Assembly: GCA_020638635.1 (NCBI GenBank)
Contig: JACKIE010000005.1
Location: forward strand, 124,001 to 188,000
From: Planctomycetota bacterium
GTDB lineage: Bacteria; Planctomycetota; UBA8742; UBA2392
Direction of reading: 5' to 3'
DNA: 64,000 nt
The notes under the pieces were generated by a model that saw only the letters and a list, made by a program, of their open reading frames with translations, was not told the origin of the DNA and ran no database searches. A program made the position numbers and the translations under genes. This document shows, piece by piece, positions 1 to 9,266 of this stretch; positions within the stretch are counted from its first letter, which is position 1; every line of letters starts with the position of its first letter.

Positions 1-1253
1 GGGCCACTCTGCAGGACGGCCGCGAGGTCGCCGTGAAGGTGCAGCGCCCGGGCATTCGCGCGAAGCTGGCCGACGACCTGGACGTGCTGGATGAGGTCGC
101 CAGCACGCTCGAGACGCTGACCCAGTTTGCCGAGCGCTATCGCTTCAAGGGCATCGTCAACGAGTTCCGGCGCACGCTGATGCGCGAGCTGGATTACCGC
201 ACCGAGGCCAGCAACCTGACCACGCTGGGCCACAACCTCGAGGAATTCCCGGAGCTGTTCGTACCCCAGCCGATTGAGGAGTACACCACCTCGCGCGTGC
301 TGGCCATGGACTTCGTCAAGGGCCGCAAGATCACCGAGCTGACCGACGAGGACCGCGCGGGCATCAATGGCGCCCACCTGGCCGAGCAGCTGCAGAAGGC
401 CTACATGAAGCAGTTCTGCATCGACGGCTTCTTCCACGCCGACCCGCACCCCGGCAACGTGATGCTGATGCCCGAGGGGCGCATCGCGCTGCTGGACCTG
501 GGCATGGTGGGGCGCGTCAGCGTTGAGATGCGCGAGCGGCTGCTGCGTCTGCTGATCGCGCTGGGTGAAGGCCGGCCGGAACAGGCCGCCGACCTGGCGG
601 TGAAGATCGGTCACCCGGGCTCAGACTTCCGTGAGCGCGAGTTCCGCGACCGCATCAAGACCCTGGTTAATGCCTACCAGGGCGCGATCATGGAGGGCAT
701 CGAGCTCGGCCGCGTGGTGATGGACCTCGCGCGCGCGGCGGGCGACACCGGCATGCACCCTCCCAGCGAGCTGACCATGATCGGCAAGGCGCTGATGAAC
801 CTGGACGAGCTGGGGCGCAGCCTGGCGCCGGGCTTTGACCCCTACGAGGCGATCCGGCGCAGCGCGATCCCGCTGGTGCTGAAGATGATGCGCCAGACCA
901 GCTCGCCGGCGGCGCTGCTGGGCCGCGCGCTTGAAGTTAATGAGTTCGCCAACCAGCTGCCCGGGCGCGTGAACAAGATTCTCGACCGTGTGGCAGAGAA
1001 CCGCCTCGAGTTCAAGGTGCGCAGCTTCAACGAGCAGCAGCTGGTGGAGGGCTTCCAGAAGGTGGCGAACCGCATCGCCCACGGGCTGGTGGTGGCGGCG
1101 CTGATCGTGGGTGCCGCGATGCTGATGGGCATCGAGTCGCGCTTCACGATATTCGGTTACCCGGGGTTCGCCATCCTGCTGTTCGTGGGCGCGGTGGGGG
1201 GAGGCGTCGCCCTGGTGTGGGATATCCTGCGCCACGACCGGCGCAAGAAATAG
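1..1253 (+). CDS. ABC1/UbiB family atypical kinase, 5' end cut off by window
   Basis: The reading frame is open to the window edge: codons from position 3 translate to ...DGREVAVKVQRPG, the conserved lysine strand of the ABC1 (UbiB/AarF/ADCK) fold. The GTG at 33 is therefore internal and not the start. About 130 residues later come HADPHPGN (catalytic and metal-binding loop) and LLDLGMVG (DFG equivalent), both intact. Two hydrophobic segments at the C-terminus (from about 1070 and 1165) anchor it in the membrane, as in UbiB. Family members bind ATP and support isoprenoid quinone or lipid metabolism; the substrate here is unknown. Family length near 550 suggests that roughly 130-150 residues lie upstream. 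Family assignment is firm; the quinone role is inference. Confidence 0.93.
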   Translation, partial: ATLQDGREVAVKVQRPGIRAKLADDLDVLDEVASTLETLTQFAERYRFKGIVNEFRRTLMRELDYRTEASNLTTLGHNLEEFPELFVPQPIEEYTTSRVLAMDFVKGRKITELTDEDRAGINGAHLAEQLQKAYMKQFCIDGFFHADPHPGNVMLMPEGRIALLDLGMVGRVSVEMRERLLRLLIALGEGRPEQAADLAVKIGHPGSDFREREFRDRIKTLVNAYQGAIMEGIELGRVVMDLARAAGDTGMHPPSELTMIGKALMNLDELGRSLAPGFDPYEAIRRSAIPLVLKMMRQTSSPAALLGRALEVNEFANQLPGRVNKILDRVAENRLEFKVRSFNEQQLVEGFQKVANRIAHGLVVAALIVGAAMLMGIESRFTIFGYPGFAILLFVGAVGGGVALVWDILRHDRRKK

Positions 1254-1289
1254 CGGGCAGAATTCGCGCGCCGGCGGAACCACTTCTTG

Positions 1290-2153
1290 ATGGCCGAGTC
1301 CTCAGACATCTTCGACGCCGCCTTCCTGCGCCAGCTGGAAGCGCTTGACGCCGCGCTACTGCGCCTGCGCGGCAACCTGGGCGAGGGCGCGCGCGGCGCC
1401 GGCCGCAGCCACGGCCAGACCGAGTTTCGGGGCCACCGGCCCTACAGTCCCGGCGACGACCTGCGCCGCCTGGACTGGAACGCCTACGGCCGCCTGGGCA
1501 AGTTCTTCATGCGCGAGTTTGAGCGCGAACGCGCCGAGCACGTGACCATCCTGCTGGATTGCTCGCGCTCCATGGCCGCCGGCACCCCGCCCAAGCACGT
1601 GCTGGCCCGGCGCGCGGCGGCGGCCTTCGGCTACCTCGCGCTCAAGCGCGGCGGAAGCGCGACGCTGGCGGGCAAACCGGCGGTGGAGGGCGTCTCGCGC
1701 TTCTCCCGCCTGCTCGATCAGTTGCTGCAAGCCGAGCCCACGGCCGATTCCGGCATCGGCGCCCAGGCCGCCGCCCTGCATGCCAGGGGCCGCGCGCCCA
1801 GTGACCTGGTGGTGATCAGCGACTGCCTGGAGCCGCTGGAAACTCTGCAGCCACTGCAGGCGCTGAGCGAAAAGCGCGCGAGCGTAACGCTGGTGCAGTT
1901 GCTGGCCCCCGACGAGCTTGAGCCCAGGGGCAATGGCGTGCTGCAACTGCGCGGCCTGGAAGAACACGAGACGCTGGAGCTGGAACTTGACGCGTCAATG
2001 GTAGAGGCCTACCGGCGCGAGCTGGAAAAGCACCTGGAAGCGCTGGAAACCATCGCCCTGCGCCACGGCTGGACCCTCGCGCTGACCGACAGCGCCGCTG
2101 ACCTGCGCGAGCTGTTCATCGGCAAGCTGTTGCCCGCGGGAGCCATGCCATGA
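1290..2153 (+). CDS. DUF58 domain protein (vWA-like, Bat/MoxR-associated)
   Basis: 287 residues. It carries the DUF58 signature around residues 45-80 (EFRGHRPYSPGDDLRRLDW), followed by a vWA-like strand ending in LDCSRSM, which resembles the DxSxS metal site. DUF58 proteins normally sit beside a MoxR AAA ATPase and Bat membrane proteins and are thought to act in envelope complex assembly or metal insertion. Here the partner is the next gene, which it overlaps by 4 bp (ATGA). No MoxR gene is in view. I chose ATG 1290 over the TTG one codon earlier. The function is known only by context. Confidence 0.9.
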   Translation: MAESSDIFDAAFLRQLEALDAALLRLRGNLGEGARGAGRSHGQTEFRGHRPYSPGDDLRRLDWNAYGRLGKFFMREFERERAEHVTILLDCSRSMAAGTPPKHVLARRAAAAFGYLALKRGGSATLAGKPAVEGVSRFSRLLDQLLQAEPTADSGIGAQAAALHARGRAPSDLVVISDCLEPLETLQPLQALSEKRASVTLVQLLAPDELEPRGNGVLQLRGLEEHETLELELDASMVEAYRRELEKHLEALETIALRHGWTLALTDSAADLRELFIGKLLPAGAMP

Positions 2154-3535
2154 GCCTGCTGGCCTGGCCCGCCCTGCTGCTGCTCACGGCCGCGGCCGTG
2201 CTGGTCGCGCTGGCGGCCTGGAGCCGCGGCGCGAAGCAGCGCGAAGTCGGTACCCTGCTGATCTGGCGTCGCGTGGCGCAGCAGGTGACTGCGCCCCAGC
2301 GCAAGCGGCGCGAGTTCGACCCGCTGTTCTGGCTGCTGCTGGCGGCCGTGGCCGTGGGCTCAATCGCGGCTTCGCGCCCGGCCTGGTTCAGGGCCGCGCC
2401 GCATGCGCGCGTGGCGGTGTTTCTGGAATCGACCGGCCCCGGCGAGCCCCTGGAACTGGAGGATGCCAGGGCGCGCGGCCAGGCCGCCGCGCCGGATGCG
2501 GAGCTGACGTTCTTCACGGCTGGGCACGAGATCACGCCCGGCAGCCTGCGCGCCGAGCTGGCCCAGTTCGAAACCCGCACGCGCGACTATGACGGCCGCA
2601 TCCTGCTGCTGAACCAGCCATCGGACGAGGCATCACTGGTGCTGCCACGCGTGACCAAGGCGCGTGAGGGCGTGATGTTCAAGCTGACGGGCGACCGGCG
2701 TGAGCTGCTGGTGCAGGCGTCAGCGGGCGGCGAGGTGCAGCTGCAAGGCGCCAGCCGGGCATCCAGCAGCACGCGTGAAGGCGTCACGACGCTGCGTTTC
2801 AAACCAACCGCACTGGAGCTGGTGCTTACCGACGCCGGCGGTCTCCGCGTGTACAGGCGCAAACCGTTCGTGGTGGGCACCGGCGAAAGCTGGAACACCG
2901 ACACCCACGCCGCACTGCTGCAGGCGCTGGAGTCCGACGCGGCCGAAGGCGAGCCGCCGGCAGTGTGGCTGGGCAGTGCCGAGCAGAAACCGGCCGTGCG
3001 GTTGAACACGGGCGCGCCTGCTGAAGTGAGCGGAGCGAGCCTGAGCTTCGACCCGCAACACCCGCTGTTCCGTGACCTGCCTCTGCAGCATTACGACTGG
3101 CTGGCCGGCGGGCGGCTGCTTGCACCTGAAGAGGGCGTGCAGCCGCTGCTGACCGCCGTGGTGGATGGCGTGCCGGTCGGTGACCTGGCGCGCCTGCGCG
3201 ACGGCGGGCGTGTGCTGGAGTTCGCGGGCGACCCGTTCAGCGCCTCGGCCGTGGCTGATGCCGCGCTGCTGCTGGACAACGCGATCGGCGTGGTGGCAGG
3301 TGTGAGGCCCAGTGAGCGCCCGGGCTACGAGCTCGCGGAAGGCGAACCGTTGCCGAGCAGGCGACAGGCCACGGCCGCGCCCTTTGAATCGCGGGGAAAG
3401 CTTGACCTGTCAAGACGAGGCGCCGAGCCGGTGGAGTTCGCGGGCTGGTTGATGGTGATAACCGGGCTACTGCTGGCAGTAGCAGCCGTGCTGGCGGGGC
3501 GCGGCAAGGCGCTGCGTGGTTTCGATGGCAGTTAA
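2150..3535 (+). CDS. BatA-like membrane protein, exported middle region
   Basis: 461 residues. Two N-terminal hydrophobic segments (residues about 4-24 and 60-78) enclose a short basic loop, as in the BatA-type N-terminal double-transmembrane domain. A large hydrophilic region follows, and a last membrane segment lies near residues 430-450. There is no clear vWA MIDAS motif, so this is a Bat-like scaffold and not a full BatA. The start overlaps the stop of the DUF58 gene, so the two are probably translationally coupled. The pair resembles the 3' part of a moxR-DUF58-bat cluster. The precise role is unknown. Confidence 0.85.
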   Translation: MSLLAWPALLLLTAAAVLVALAAWSRGAKQREVGTLLIWRRVAQQVTAPQRKRREFDPLFWLLLAAVAVGSIAASRPAWFRAAPHARVAVFLESTGPGEPLELEDARARGQAAAPDAELTFFTAGHEITPGSLRAELAQFETRTRDYDGRILLLNQPSDEASLVLPRVTKAREGVMFKLTGDRRELLVQASAGGEVQLQGASRASSSTREGVTTLRFKPTALELVLTDAGGLRVYRRKPFVVGTGESWNTDTHAALLQALESDAAEGEPPAVWLGSAEQKPAVRLNTGAPAEVSGASLSFDPQHPLFRDLPLQHYDWLAGGRLLAPEEGVQPLLTAVVDGVPVGDLARLRDGGRVLEFAGDPFSASAVADAALLLDNAIGVVAGVRPSERPGYELAEGEPLPSRRQATAAPFESRGKLDLSRRGAEPVEFAGWLMVITGLLLAVAAVLAGRGKALRGFDGS

Positions 3536-3543
3536 AACCGAAG

Positions 3544-3567
3544 CCCGCCGTGCAACCGGCGGGTTTT
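3544..3567 (+). terminator. intrinsic terminator after the Bat-like gene
   Basis: Stem CCCGCCG (3544-3550) pairs with CGGCGGG (3557-3563) across a 6-nt loop and is followed by TTTT. It starts 9 nt after the stop codon of the Bat-like gene. Confidence 0.75.
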
Positions 3568-3625
3568 GGATCGACGCCGGGAGGATACACTACTTAGGAC
3601 GTACGACTAACATCTACGGACGCAA

Positions 3626-3650
3626 AGCCCCCCGTTTGCACGGGGGGCTT
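3626..3650. terminator. bidirectional terminator between converging genes
   Basis: GCCCCCCG (3627-3634) pairs with CGGGGGGC (3641-3648) over a 6-base loop. The arms are flanked by short A and T runs, so it can serve both strands, and it lies just past the stop of the minus-strand gene at 3677. Nearly the same hairpin recurs at 63916-63939. Confidence 0.75.
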
Positions 3651-3676
3651 CGGTTTGGCTGATGCTCTGCGGGTGT

Positions 3677-4456
3677 CTAGCGGAAGCGGTCTTCGTCCAC
3701 CTTGATGATGCCCAGGAACTCGCGCACTTTCTTCTCGAGGTTGTTGACGCGGAACACGTTGTCCACCACCAGCGACTTGTGCTGGTCCTGGCCGGTGCCG
3801 GGCTTGAAGATCAGGCGGCCGCTGCCGAACAGCAGGAACTCGAAGACGTCGGGGATTTCCTTCTCGACGCTCATCTGGATGGTCGGGTAGTGGCGCTCGT
3901 CGCCGAGGATGCCGTGCTTGTGCGTGAGCTGGTTGGGCGACAGTACCCAGTAGTTGAAGCGCGTCGTCACGAACGCCATCAGCATCAGCACCGCCAGCAC
4001 GGCCGCCAGCATGGCGTAGAAGTTGGGGTGCATGTTGAGCGTCTGGCGCGCGAAGAAGTCATAGATCGACTTGTAGATGTCCGCGTCGCTTTGCAGGTCC
4101 CATACCCACAGGCCCAGGAAACCCACGCCCAGCACGGCCAGGGTGGCGATGAAGTTGTTGCGCCCGAAGTCGAAGGTGTGGACGAGCAGGTTGAAGAAGA
4201 ACACCACGATCCACCACCAGCCCAGGGCCGAGCGGTCGATCACCGGGTTGTCCGGCGTGCCGATCAGCTCGCCGCCGCCGCCGAGGAAGTAGAACAGCAG
4301 GCTGACGACCATCACCGGCCACAGCAGCACCACCTTGGGGAAGGGGTGGATGATGATGCGGTCAATGGGCCGGGTTTCGGCCACCTGCTTCTTGGCCTGT
4401 GCTACCGGGATATCCGCCGGTTCGGGCGCCGGCTGCTCTGTGGCATTCTCGCTCAT
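3677..4456 (-). CDS. four-pass membrane protein with cytoplasmic C-terminal domain
   Basis: 259 residues. After a Pro/Ala-rich N-terminus come four hydrophobic segments (roughly residues 45-63, 80-98, 104-123, 146-166). A soluble C-terminal domain of about 90 residues follows. It starts YWVLSPNQLTHKHG and ends in a basic/acidic helix, somewhat like bacterial PH (bPH) domains that follow membrane helices; this similarity is tentative. I chose ATG 4456 because GGAGAAG sits just upstream; the longer TTG start at 4471 would put that site inside the gene. It is the last gene of a minus-strand operon with the next two genes. Function unknown. Confidence 0.8.
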   Translation of the reverse strand: MSENATEQPAPEPADIPVAQAKKQVAETRPIDRIIIHPFPKVVLLWPVMVVSLLFYFLGGGGELIGTPDNPVIDRSALGWWWIVVFFFNLLVHTFDFGRNNFIATLAVLGVGFLGLWVWDLQSDADIYKSIYDFFARQTLNMHPNFYAMLAAVLAVLMLMAFVTTRFNYWVLSPNQLTHKHGILGDERHYPTIQMSVEKEIPDVFEFLLFGSGRLIFKPGTGQDQHKSLVVDNVFRVNNLEKKVREFLGIIKVDEDRFR

Positions 4457-4518
4457 GGCTTCTCCGGTCAAACTATGTGCAGGGTATTACCCGTGAACGG
4501 CACATGGAACAAGCGACT

Positions 4519-5778
4519 CTATTCCTGCTGATACACCAGCGGCAGCGCAACACGCTGCACCGCGCGGTATCTGGCGCGATCTTCATCTATAAACGCAAAG
4601 CTGGTTTCCAGCGCCTTCATGGCAGTTAGCTGCGCGCGCCCTGATGCCAGCACTTCGCTGGTCTGGTGAATCATGGTAAGCGCTCTCGGGCGCGGCTGAA
4701 GCTGCCCGGCCAATGTGTTCAACCAGTCGTCGAAGACGTAGTCGGCCGTGCCCAGTTGCTCCATTGTCAAGCCGACCAGCTCCTTGAGGTCTTCTTTGAT
4801 CTGTTCACGAACCTGGCGCTGGTTCGGACAAGCAATCGGGCGGACGTGACCGCTAAGCATCAAGCCCACCGAGTACAGATCCAGACCCAGATATCCCTTC
4901 ACCTCGGGCGGCCGCGCAATGGCCTCCTGCTCCGGCGTTGTCACCTGGAACATTCGGGCCAGGAACCAGTCCTTCAACTCGGCCTCGTCGAGGATCTTGG
5001 TCAGCATCCAGGTCTTGTCGTTGTAGCCGTCCTGCAGCTTGGCCCAGCGCGAATCGTACTCTTCGCCGAAACTAACGATTTCTTTCACCTGCTGCTCGGT
5101 GAGTGGGTCACCCGCGGCCTCGAGTTGCGCAGCCAGCATGTTAATGAAGTAGATCGGGTGCGTGAACTCGCCGTTGTGGCCGGAGTTGGTGGGCAGCTTG
5201 CCGATGATCTTGCCGTACTCGGCCAAGATGCGGCGGTTCTGTTCCTGGATTTTCTGCATGATCTCGGCCGGCGGGTCCTTACCGTCAAGGATCGCCTTCG
5301 TGAGCTCGGCCAGGTGCGGGTTCATGTTCTTGACCGCGTCGCCGACTTCCTTCCATCCGGTCTCGCGTAGCTCCTTGATCTCGGCCCACTTGCCGAAGGC
5401 TACGAACAGGTTGTTCGGGCCGGCCGCGAGCTTTTCGAGTTCAACGACCCTATCTTGAAGGCGTAGGATTTCCGCCTGGAGGTCGGCCCCGTCGGACTCC
5501 AGGTTGGTCTTGTCCTGCTTCAGGCCGGTGAGCTCGGTCTCGAGCTCACCGATGCGCTGCTTGGCTTCGTCCAGCAGCAGCTGGTAGTCGCTGTCGCTGA
5601 TGCCGCCTTTGTCCGGCGCGTTCAACGGCGGAGTATCCAGGGGCGCGTTGATCCGCGGCGTCGCGGCCGCCGTGTTGGCGGGCGCCGGCGCTTTACCCGA
5701 GGCAAAGTACCAGCCGGCGGCCACGCCGATCACCAGCGCGAGCACGCCGCTGGCCAATGCGGGAATCATGTTCCTCAT
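4519..5778 (-). CDS. membrane-anchored coiled-coil protein, unknown function
   Basis: 419 residues. An N-terminal hydrophobic anchor (residues about 5-25, small-residue rich) is followed by a Pro/Ala linker. A predicted coiled coil spans about residues 60-115, rich in E, L, K and Q heptads. The remaining 300 residues are soluble, helical-looking and without a motif I recognise. The ATG has a strong GGAGGAG site that lies inside the 3' end of the gene before it, which stops only 2 nt upstream. The domain is probably periplasmic, working with the neighbouring coiled-coil lipoprotein. Function not known. Confidence 0.82.
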   Translation of the reverse strand: MRNMIPALASGVLALVIGVAAGWYFASGKAPAPANTAAATPRINAPLDTPPLNAPDKGGISDSDYQLLLDEAKQRIGELETELTGLKQDKTNLESDGADLQAEILRLQDRVVELEKLAAGPNNLFVAFGKWAEIKELRETGWKEVGDAVKNMNPHLAELTKAILDGKDPPAEIMQKIQEQNRRILAEYGKIIGKLPTNSGHNGEFTHPIYFINMLAAQLEAAGDPLTEQQVKEIVSFGEEYDSRWAKLQDGYNDKTWMLTKILDEAELKDWFLARMFQVTTPEQEAIARPPEVKGYLGLDLYSVGLMLSGHVRPIACPNQRQVREQIKEDLKELVGLTMEQLGTADYVFDDWLNTLAGQLQPRPRALTMIHQTSEVLASGRAQLTAMKALETSFAFIDEDRARYRAVQRVALPLVYQQE

Positions 5779-5780
5779 GG

Positions 5781-6767
5781 CTACTCCTCCGCGCTGTTGC
5801 GCGCCTTTTCGATGGCCTGTTGCTCGTCAAGAAGCGCCTGGTTGCGGGGCGCGTGGTCGAGGCCCGCCTGCACCATGGCGGCGGCTTCGTCGTACTTCTT
5901 CTGCACGCGATACCACATGGCGTAGGCCGTGTAGATATCCGCGAAGCGGTCTTCCCATGTCATGTTCGCCTGCAGCTCCAGGGCCTTGTCGAGGCTGGCC
6001 GGTGCGTCCTTGAACTCGGGCGTGAAGCTGGGGTAGTTGGCCTTCAGGATCGCCAGGAAGTGCACGGCCTCGTAGTAGTCCGGGTCGATGGCGAGCGCCT
6101 TGTCGGTTTCTTTCTTCACCTCGGCGGCAAGCGCGCCCTGCTTCATCATGTCGCCGCGGAGGTCCTGGAAGCGCGAGGTAAGCGCCAGTGCCAGCGCCAG
6201 GCGGGCGTGCTTGTTCTCGGGCTCGTCTTTCGTCCACTGGCGCAACTGGGCGATGAACTCGTCGCGCGTGGGCTTGTCGGCCTTCTCGATCAGCCCCAGG
6301 GCTTCGTTCAGGGCGGCCTGGTCGGTGCCGGTTTTCACCAGTGGCAGCAATTCATCGAGGCGCTGCTTCGCCTGCGGGTCAGCCTTCGGCTCCGGCTCGG
6401 TCTTTACCTCGGGCGGCGCTGGCTCGATGGAGGGGCTTTCCACGGGCGCGGACTTCAGGCGCTCGATCTCCGCCTCCAGCTCCGTGATGCGCGACTGCAG
6501 GCGCTGCAGCTCTGCGCCGTTGTCGGGCTTCTCGGCCTTGGACAGTTTGAGTTTGAGCGCGTCGGCCTCGCCGCGCGCGTCGCGCAGGTCGGTGTCGAGC
6601 TGCGTCAGCTGGTCCTGCAGGGTCTCGACCCGCGCCTGCTGGCGCTCGAGCTCGGTGCGTGTGGTCTGGTTTTCGCTCTTGAGTGCCGCAACTTCGGCGT
6701 CGCGGTTCTGGCCGCAACCGGCCGCCAGCAAAGCGGCGCAGGCCATGCAAAGCAGTATCCGTTTCAT
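5781..6767 (-). CDS. coiled-coil lipoprotein with TPR-like C-terminus
   Basis: 328 residues. MKRILLCMACAALLAAGC is a typical lipoprotein signal peptide with lipobox LAAGC, so the mature protein starts at Cys18. Residues about 25-105 are a long coiled coil, followed by a Pro/Glu-rich linker and then helical repeats that resemble TPRs (about residues 140-320). The start is ATG 6767, with GGAG about 8 nt before it; the longer frame would place the signal peptide internally. It is the first gene of the operon with the next two minus-strand genes. A scaffold role in the periplasm is inferred only from architecture. Confidence 0.85.
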   Translation of the reverse strand: MKRILLCMACAALLAAGCGQNRDAEVAALKSENQTTRTELERQQARVETLQDQLTQLDTDLRDARGEADALKLKLSKAEKPDNGAELQRLQSRITELEAEIERLKSAPVESPSIEPAPPEVKTEPEPKADPQAKQRLDELLPLVKTGTDQAALNEALGLIEKADKPTRDEFIAQLRQWTKDEPENKHARLALALALTSRFQDLRGDMMKQGALAAEVKKETDKALAIDPDYYEAVHFLAILKANYPSFTPEFKDAPASLDKALELQANMTWEDRFADIYTAYAMWYRVQKKYDEAAAMVQAGLDHAPRNQALLDEQQAIEKARNSAEE

Positions 6768-6897
6768 GCTTGTCTCCGTTTCATGCCCACAGCCTAGTTC
6801 CTGATCGTGCCGAAACCTTTGCAAAGTGCTTGGCCGTTTATAACCGTCTTTCGCCCGCGTTGCCCGCTGTTAGCATGCGGCCGCGAAGGGCAGCGGG

Positions 6898-9195
6898 ATG
6901 AACCAGAAAACCCAGGCGTACCTCATACTCGGGCTGCTGGTGCTGCTGATGGTGACGGTGGCGCTTGACCCGCGGGTGCCCTCCTACCGTTCCACCTACG
7001 ATCCGCCGGCCACGGCACGCGAAATCGCCCAATGGGCCGAAGACATCAAGGCCTGGCCGCGCTCGCCGAGCTGGCAGCGCTTTTCGGCACAGCCTCAGGC
7101 CGACCCTTTAGGCGCGCCGGATTTCAGCGCCGCCTACGTCTTCGGCAAGTACGACTACCGCGTGGACGTGCAGATCCGCGGCGATCGCATCCAATACATC
7201 AGCTGGGGCAACGACGACCAGGACAACGGCGGTGCCTGGTACGCCGTGGGCGAAGGGCGACAACAGCGGAACGGGGAGTGGTTCAGCGTGTGGTCTTGCC
7301 TGGACCTCAGCCGCGCCGTCAGCAACGGTGGCGGCGCCTGGTTCAAGTTCTCGCGCGACCGCAAGCGTATCCACGTGCGCTACTACCACGACACGCTGCC
7401 CTTCGGCGAAGCGCCCATCGAGATAGGCGAGGCCGTGCAGGTCAATCTCAAGCCGCACGAGGAAATGCCCAGGGACCGAAAGTCAGTGATTGCGGATTCG
7501 GTCTGGGCTGACCGCCCGCTGGAAGGCCGTATACGCACGCGCACGGAAACCCTGCATGCGACCGAGGGGCAAAACTTGGTGATATGGGGTCGCGTGGTGG
7601 ACGACCGTGGAGAGGGCGTTGACGGCGCAGCGGTCAAGCGCCGCGCTGCCGGGAGGATCGAAACCGTCAGCGACAGCCGTGGCTTCTTCAAGCTGGAACT
7701 CGACAAGCTGGAGGCGCTGACGCTGATTACCGCCGGCAAGCTGGGGTATACCAACGGCATTGTAACGCTGGAGCAGCAAACGGCCTTCAGCGCGATCGGC
7801 CCCGACTTCAACCGCGAACGGGTTGCTCTTGCGACCATCGAGTTGCGCCCCATGGAGCGCGTGGATTACCCGACATACGAATGGGTGAGCCCGCAGTATC
7901 TGCCGCCCTCCCGGTACGACGCCGCGCAACATCTGAACTGCGGCAACTGCCATCGCCGTGAATTCAATGACTGGAAGGTCTCGCGACACGCCACCATGGC
8001 TCGAAATGCCTGGGTGCGCGCGGCGTTTGAGCGGGATGCTCGGCCGTTCGCTTTGTCGCGGGGGCTCGAAACGGACGGCTGCACGCCCTGCCACTCGCCA
8101 AGCCTCGCAGCGAAACTGGAACAGTTTCAACTGCGCGGCAAGACGCTGCTCGACGCGCAAGGCGTTGACCTTGAGGGCAACCACTGCGATTTCTGCCACA
8201 AGATCGAGGCGATCACGGTGCCCGAGGCGCCCGGCATGAACGGCTCGATCCGCTTGCTGCGCCCGAACCCGCACGACGACACGGTGCCGGGCGGCGTCAA
8301 GCGCGTGTTCGGGCCGTTGCCGGATGTCAGCTTCCTCTACATGGGCGCGGGCTACAACCCGCTGTTCCAGATGGGAATGCTCTGCGCCGGCTGCCACGAA
8401 CACCACACGGACGACGGCCTGGTTGGCCAGGGCACGTACAGTGAGTGGCGCCGCACGAAGTACGCCATGCCAGGCAGCGATTACCGCGAGTGCCAGTCGT
8501 GCCACATGCCTCAGTACCAGGCGGGTAAGGTGCGCATGCTGCCCGGGCGGGACGGCATTCCCGTGCCCACGACCAGCAGCGGCGACCTGAGCGGCGAAGA
8601 GGCCAAGAACAACGGCGTGGCGATCGCGCGCTTCTCGACGCGCTACCGGCCGCTGAACGAAGCCCACAAGCACAGCTTTGTCGGCAGCGAAGACCGCGAA
8701 TTCCTGAAGGGCGCCATCGACATGCAGGTGAGCCTCGAGCCCCTGACCGACGGTGTGCGAGTCCGCGTGACCCTCACCAACACAGGCGCAGGCCACGCAG
8801 TTCCCACGGGCCACGGCCTGAAACGCTACGTGCTGGCCGTGACAGGCTTTGCCGATGGGAAGAAACTGGCGCCAGGCAACGAGTTCCCGGCCGAGGAGCG
8901 AGTCGGCGCTGCCGACGACGCCACGACCGGCGCGCTGATCGGGCGCAGATTCGCGGGTGAAGCGGGCCCGGATTGGAGTCTGCCCTGGTGGCGGGCAGAC
9001 AGTCAGGAGAGCGACAACCGACTGTGGCCGGACCAGCCGCGCGAGTTCGTGTTCGAGTTGGCCGGCGCCGATGCAGCCGAGGTGAAGCTGATCCTGCGCC
9101 GCGGCTCGCCGGCGCTGGTTCAATCGCACGGCCTTGAGCCGGCGGGCGGTACGCTGCCGGATGTGCCCGTGCACGAGCGGAAAGTGGGACCATGA
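6898..9195 (+). CDS. pentahaem c-type cytochrome with carboxypeptidase-regulatory-like domain
   Basis: 765 residues. The N-terminal hydrophobic segment (about residues 7-21) is an export signal or anchor. A beta-rich region about residues 75-185 is followed by a carboxypeptidase-regulatory-like beta sandwich (about 222-300). Five CXXCH haem c motifs then follow: CGNCH (about 347), CTPCH (about 395), CDFCH (about 430), CAGCH (about 496) and CQSCH (about 532). The spacing resembles cytochrome c554-type multihaem domains. The last 170 residues look like another beta domain. It should act outside the cytoplasm as an electron carrier or oxidoreductase; the substrate is unknown. The next reading frame overlaps its stop codon. 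Confidence 0.88.
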   Translation: MNQKTQAYLILGLLVLLMVTVALDPRVPSYRSTYDPPATAREIAQWAEDIKAWPRSPSWQRFSAQPQADPLGAPDFSAAYVFGKYDYRVDVQIRGDRIQYISWGNDDQDNGGAWYAVGEGRQQRNGEWFSVWSCLDLSRAVSNGGGAWFKFSRDRKRIHVRYYHDTLPFGEAPIEIGEAVQVNLKPHEEMPRDRKSVIADSVWADRPLEGRIRTRTETLHATEGQNLVIWGRVVDDRGEGVDGAAVKRRAAGRIETVSDSRGFFKLELDKLEALTLITAGKLGYTNGIVTLEQQTAFSAIGPDFNRERVALATIELRPMERVDYPTYEWVSPQYLPPSRYDAAQHLNCGNCHRREFNDWKVSRHATMARNAWVRAAFERDARPFALSRGLETDGCTPCHSPSLAAKLEQFQLRGKTLLDAQGVDLEGNHCDFCHKIEAITVPEAPGMNGSIRLLRPNPHDDTVPGGVKRVFGPLPDVSFLYMGAGYNPLFQMGMLCAGCHEHHTDDGLVGQGTYSEWRRTKYAMPGSDYRECQSCHMPQYQAGKVRMLPGRDGIPVPTTSSGDLSGEEAKNNGVAIARFSTRYRPLNEAHKHSFVGSEDREFLKGAIDMQVSLEPLTDGVRVRVTLTNTGAGHAVPTGHGLKRYVLAVTGFADGKKLAPGNEFPAEERVGAADDATTGALIGRRFAGEAGPDWSLPWWRADSQESDNRLWPDQPREFVFELAGADAAEVKLILRRGSPALVQSHGLEPAGGTLPDVPVHERKVGP

Positions 9196-9266
9196 GCCGT
9201 GGCGGCTTGATTACCCCCGTGACTCCCCTAGACTCCGGCGCTCTTGGTTTCCGCGGAAGAGGCGGC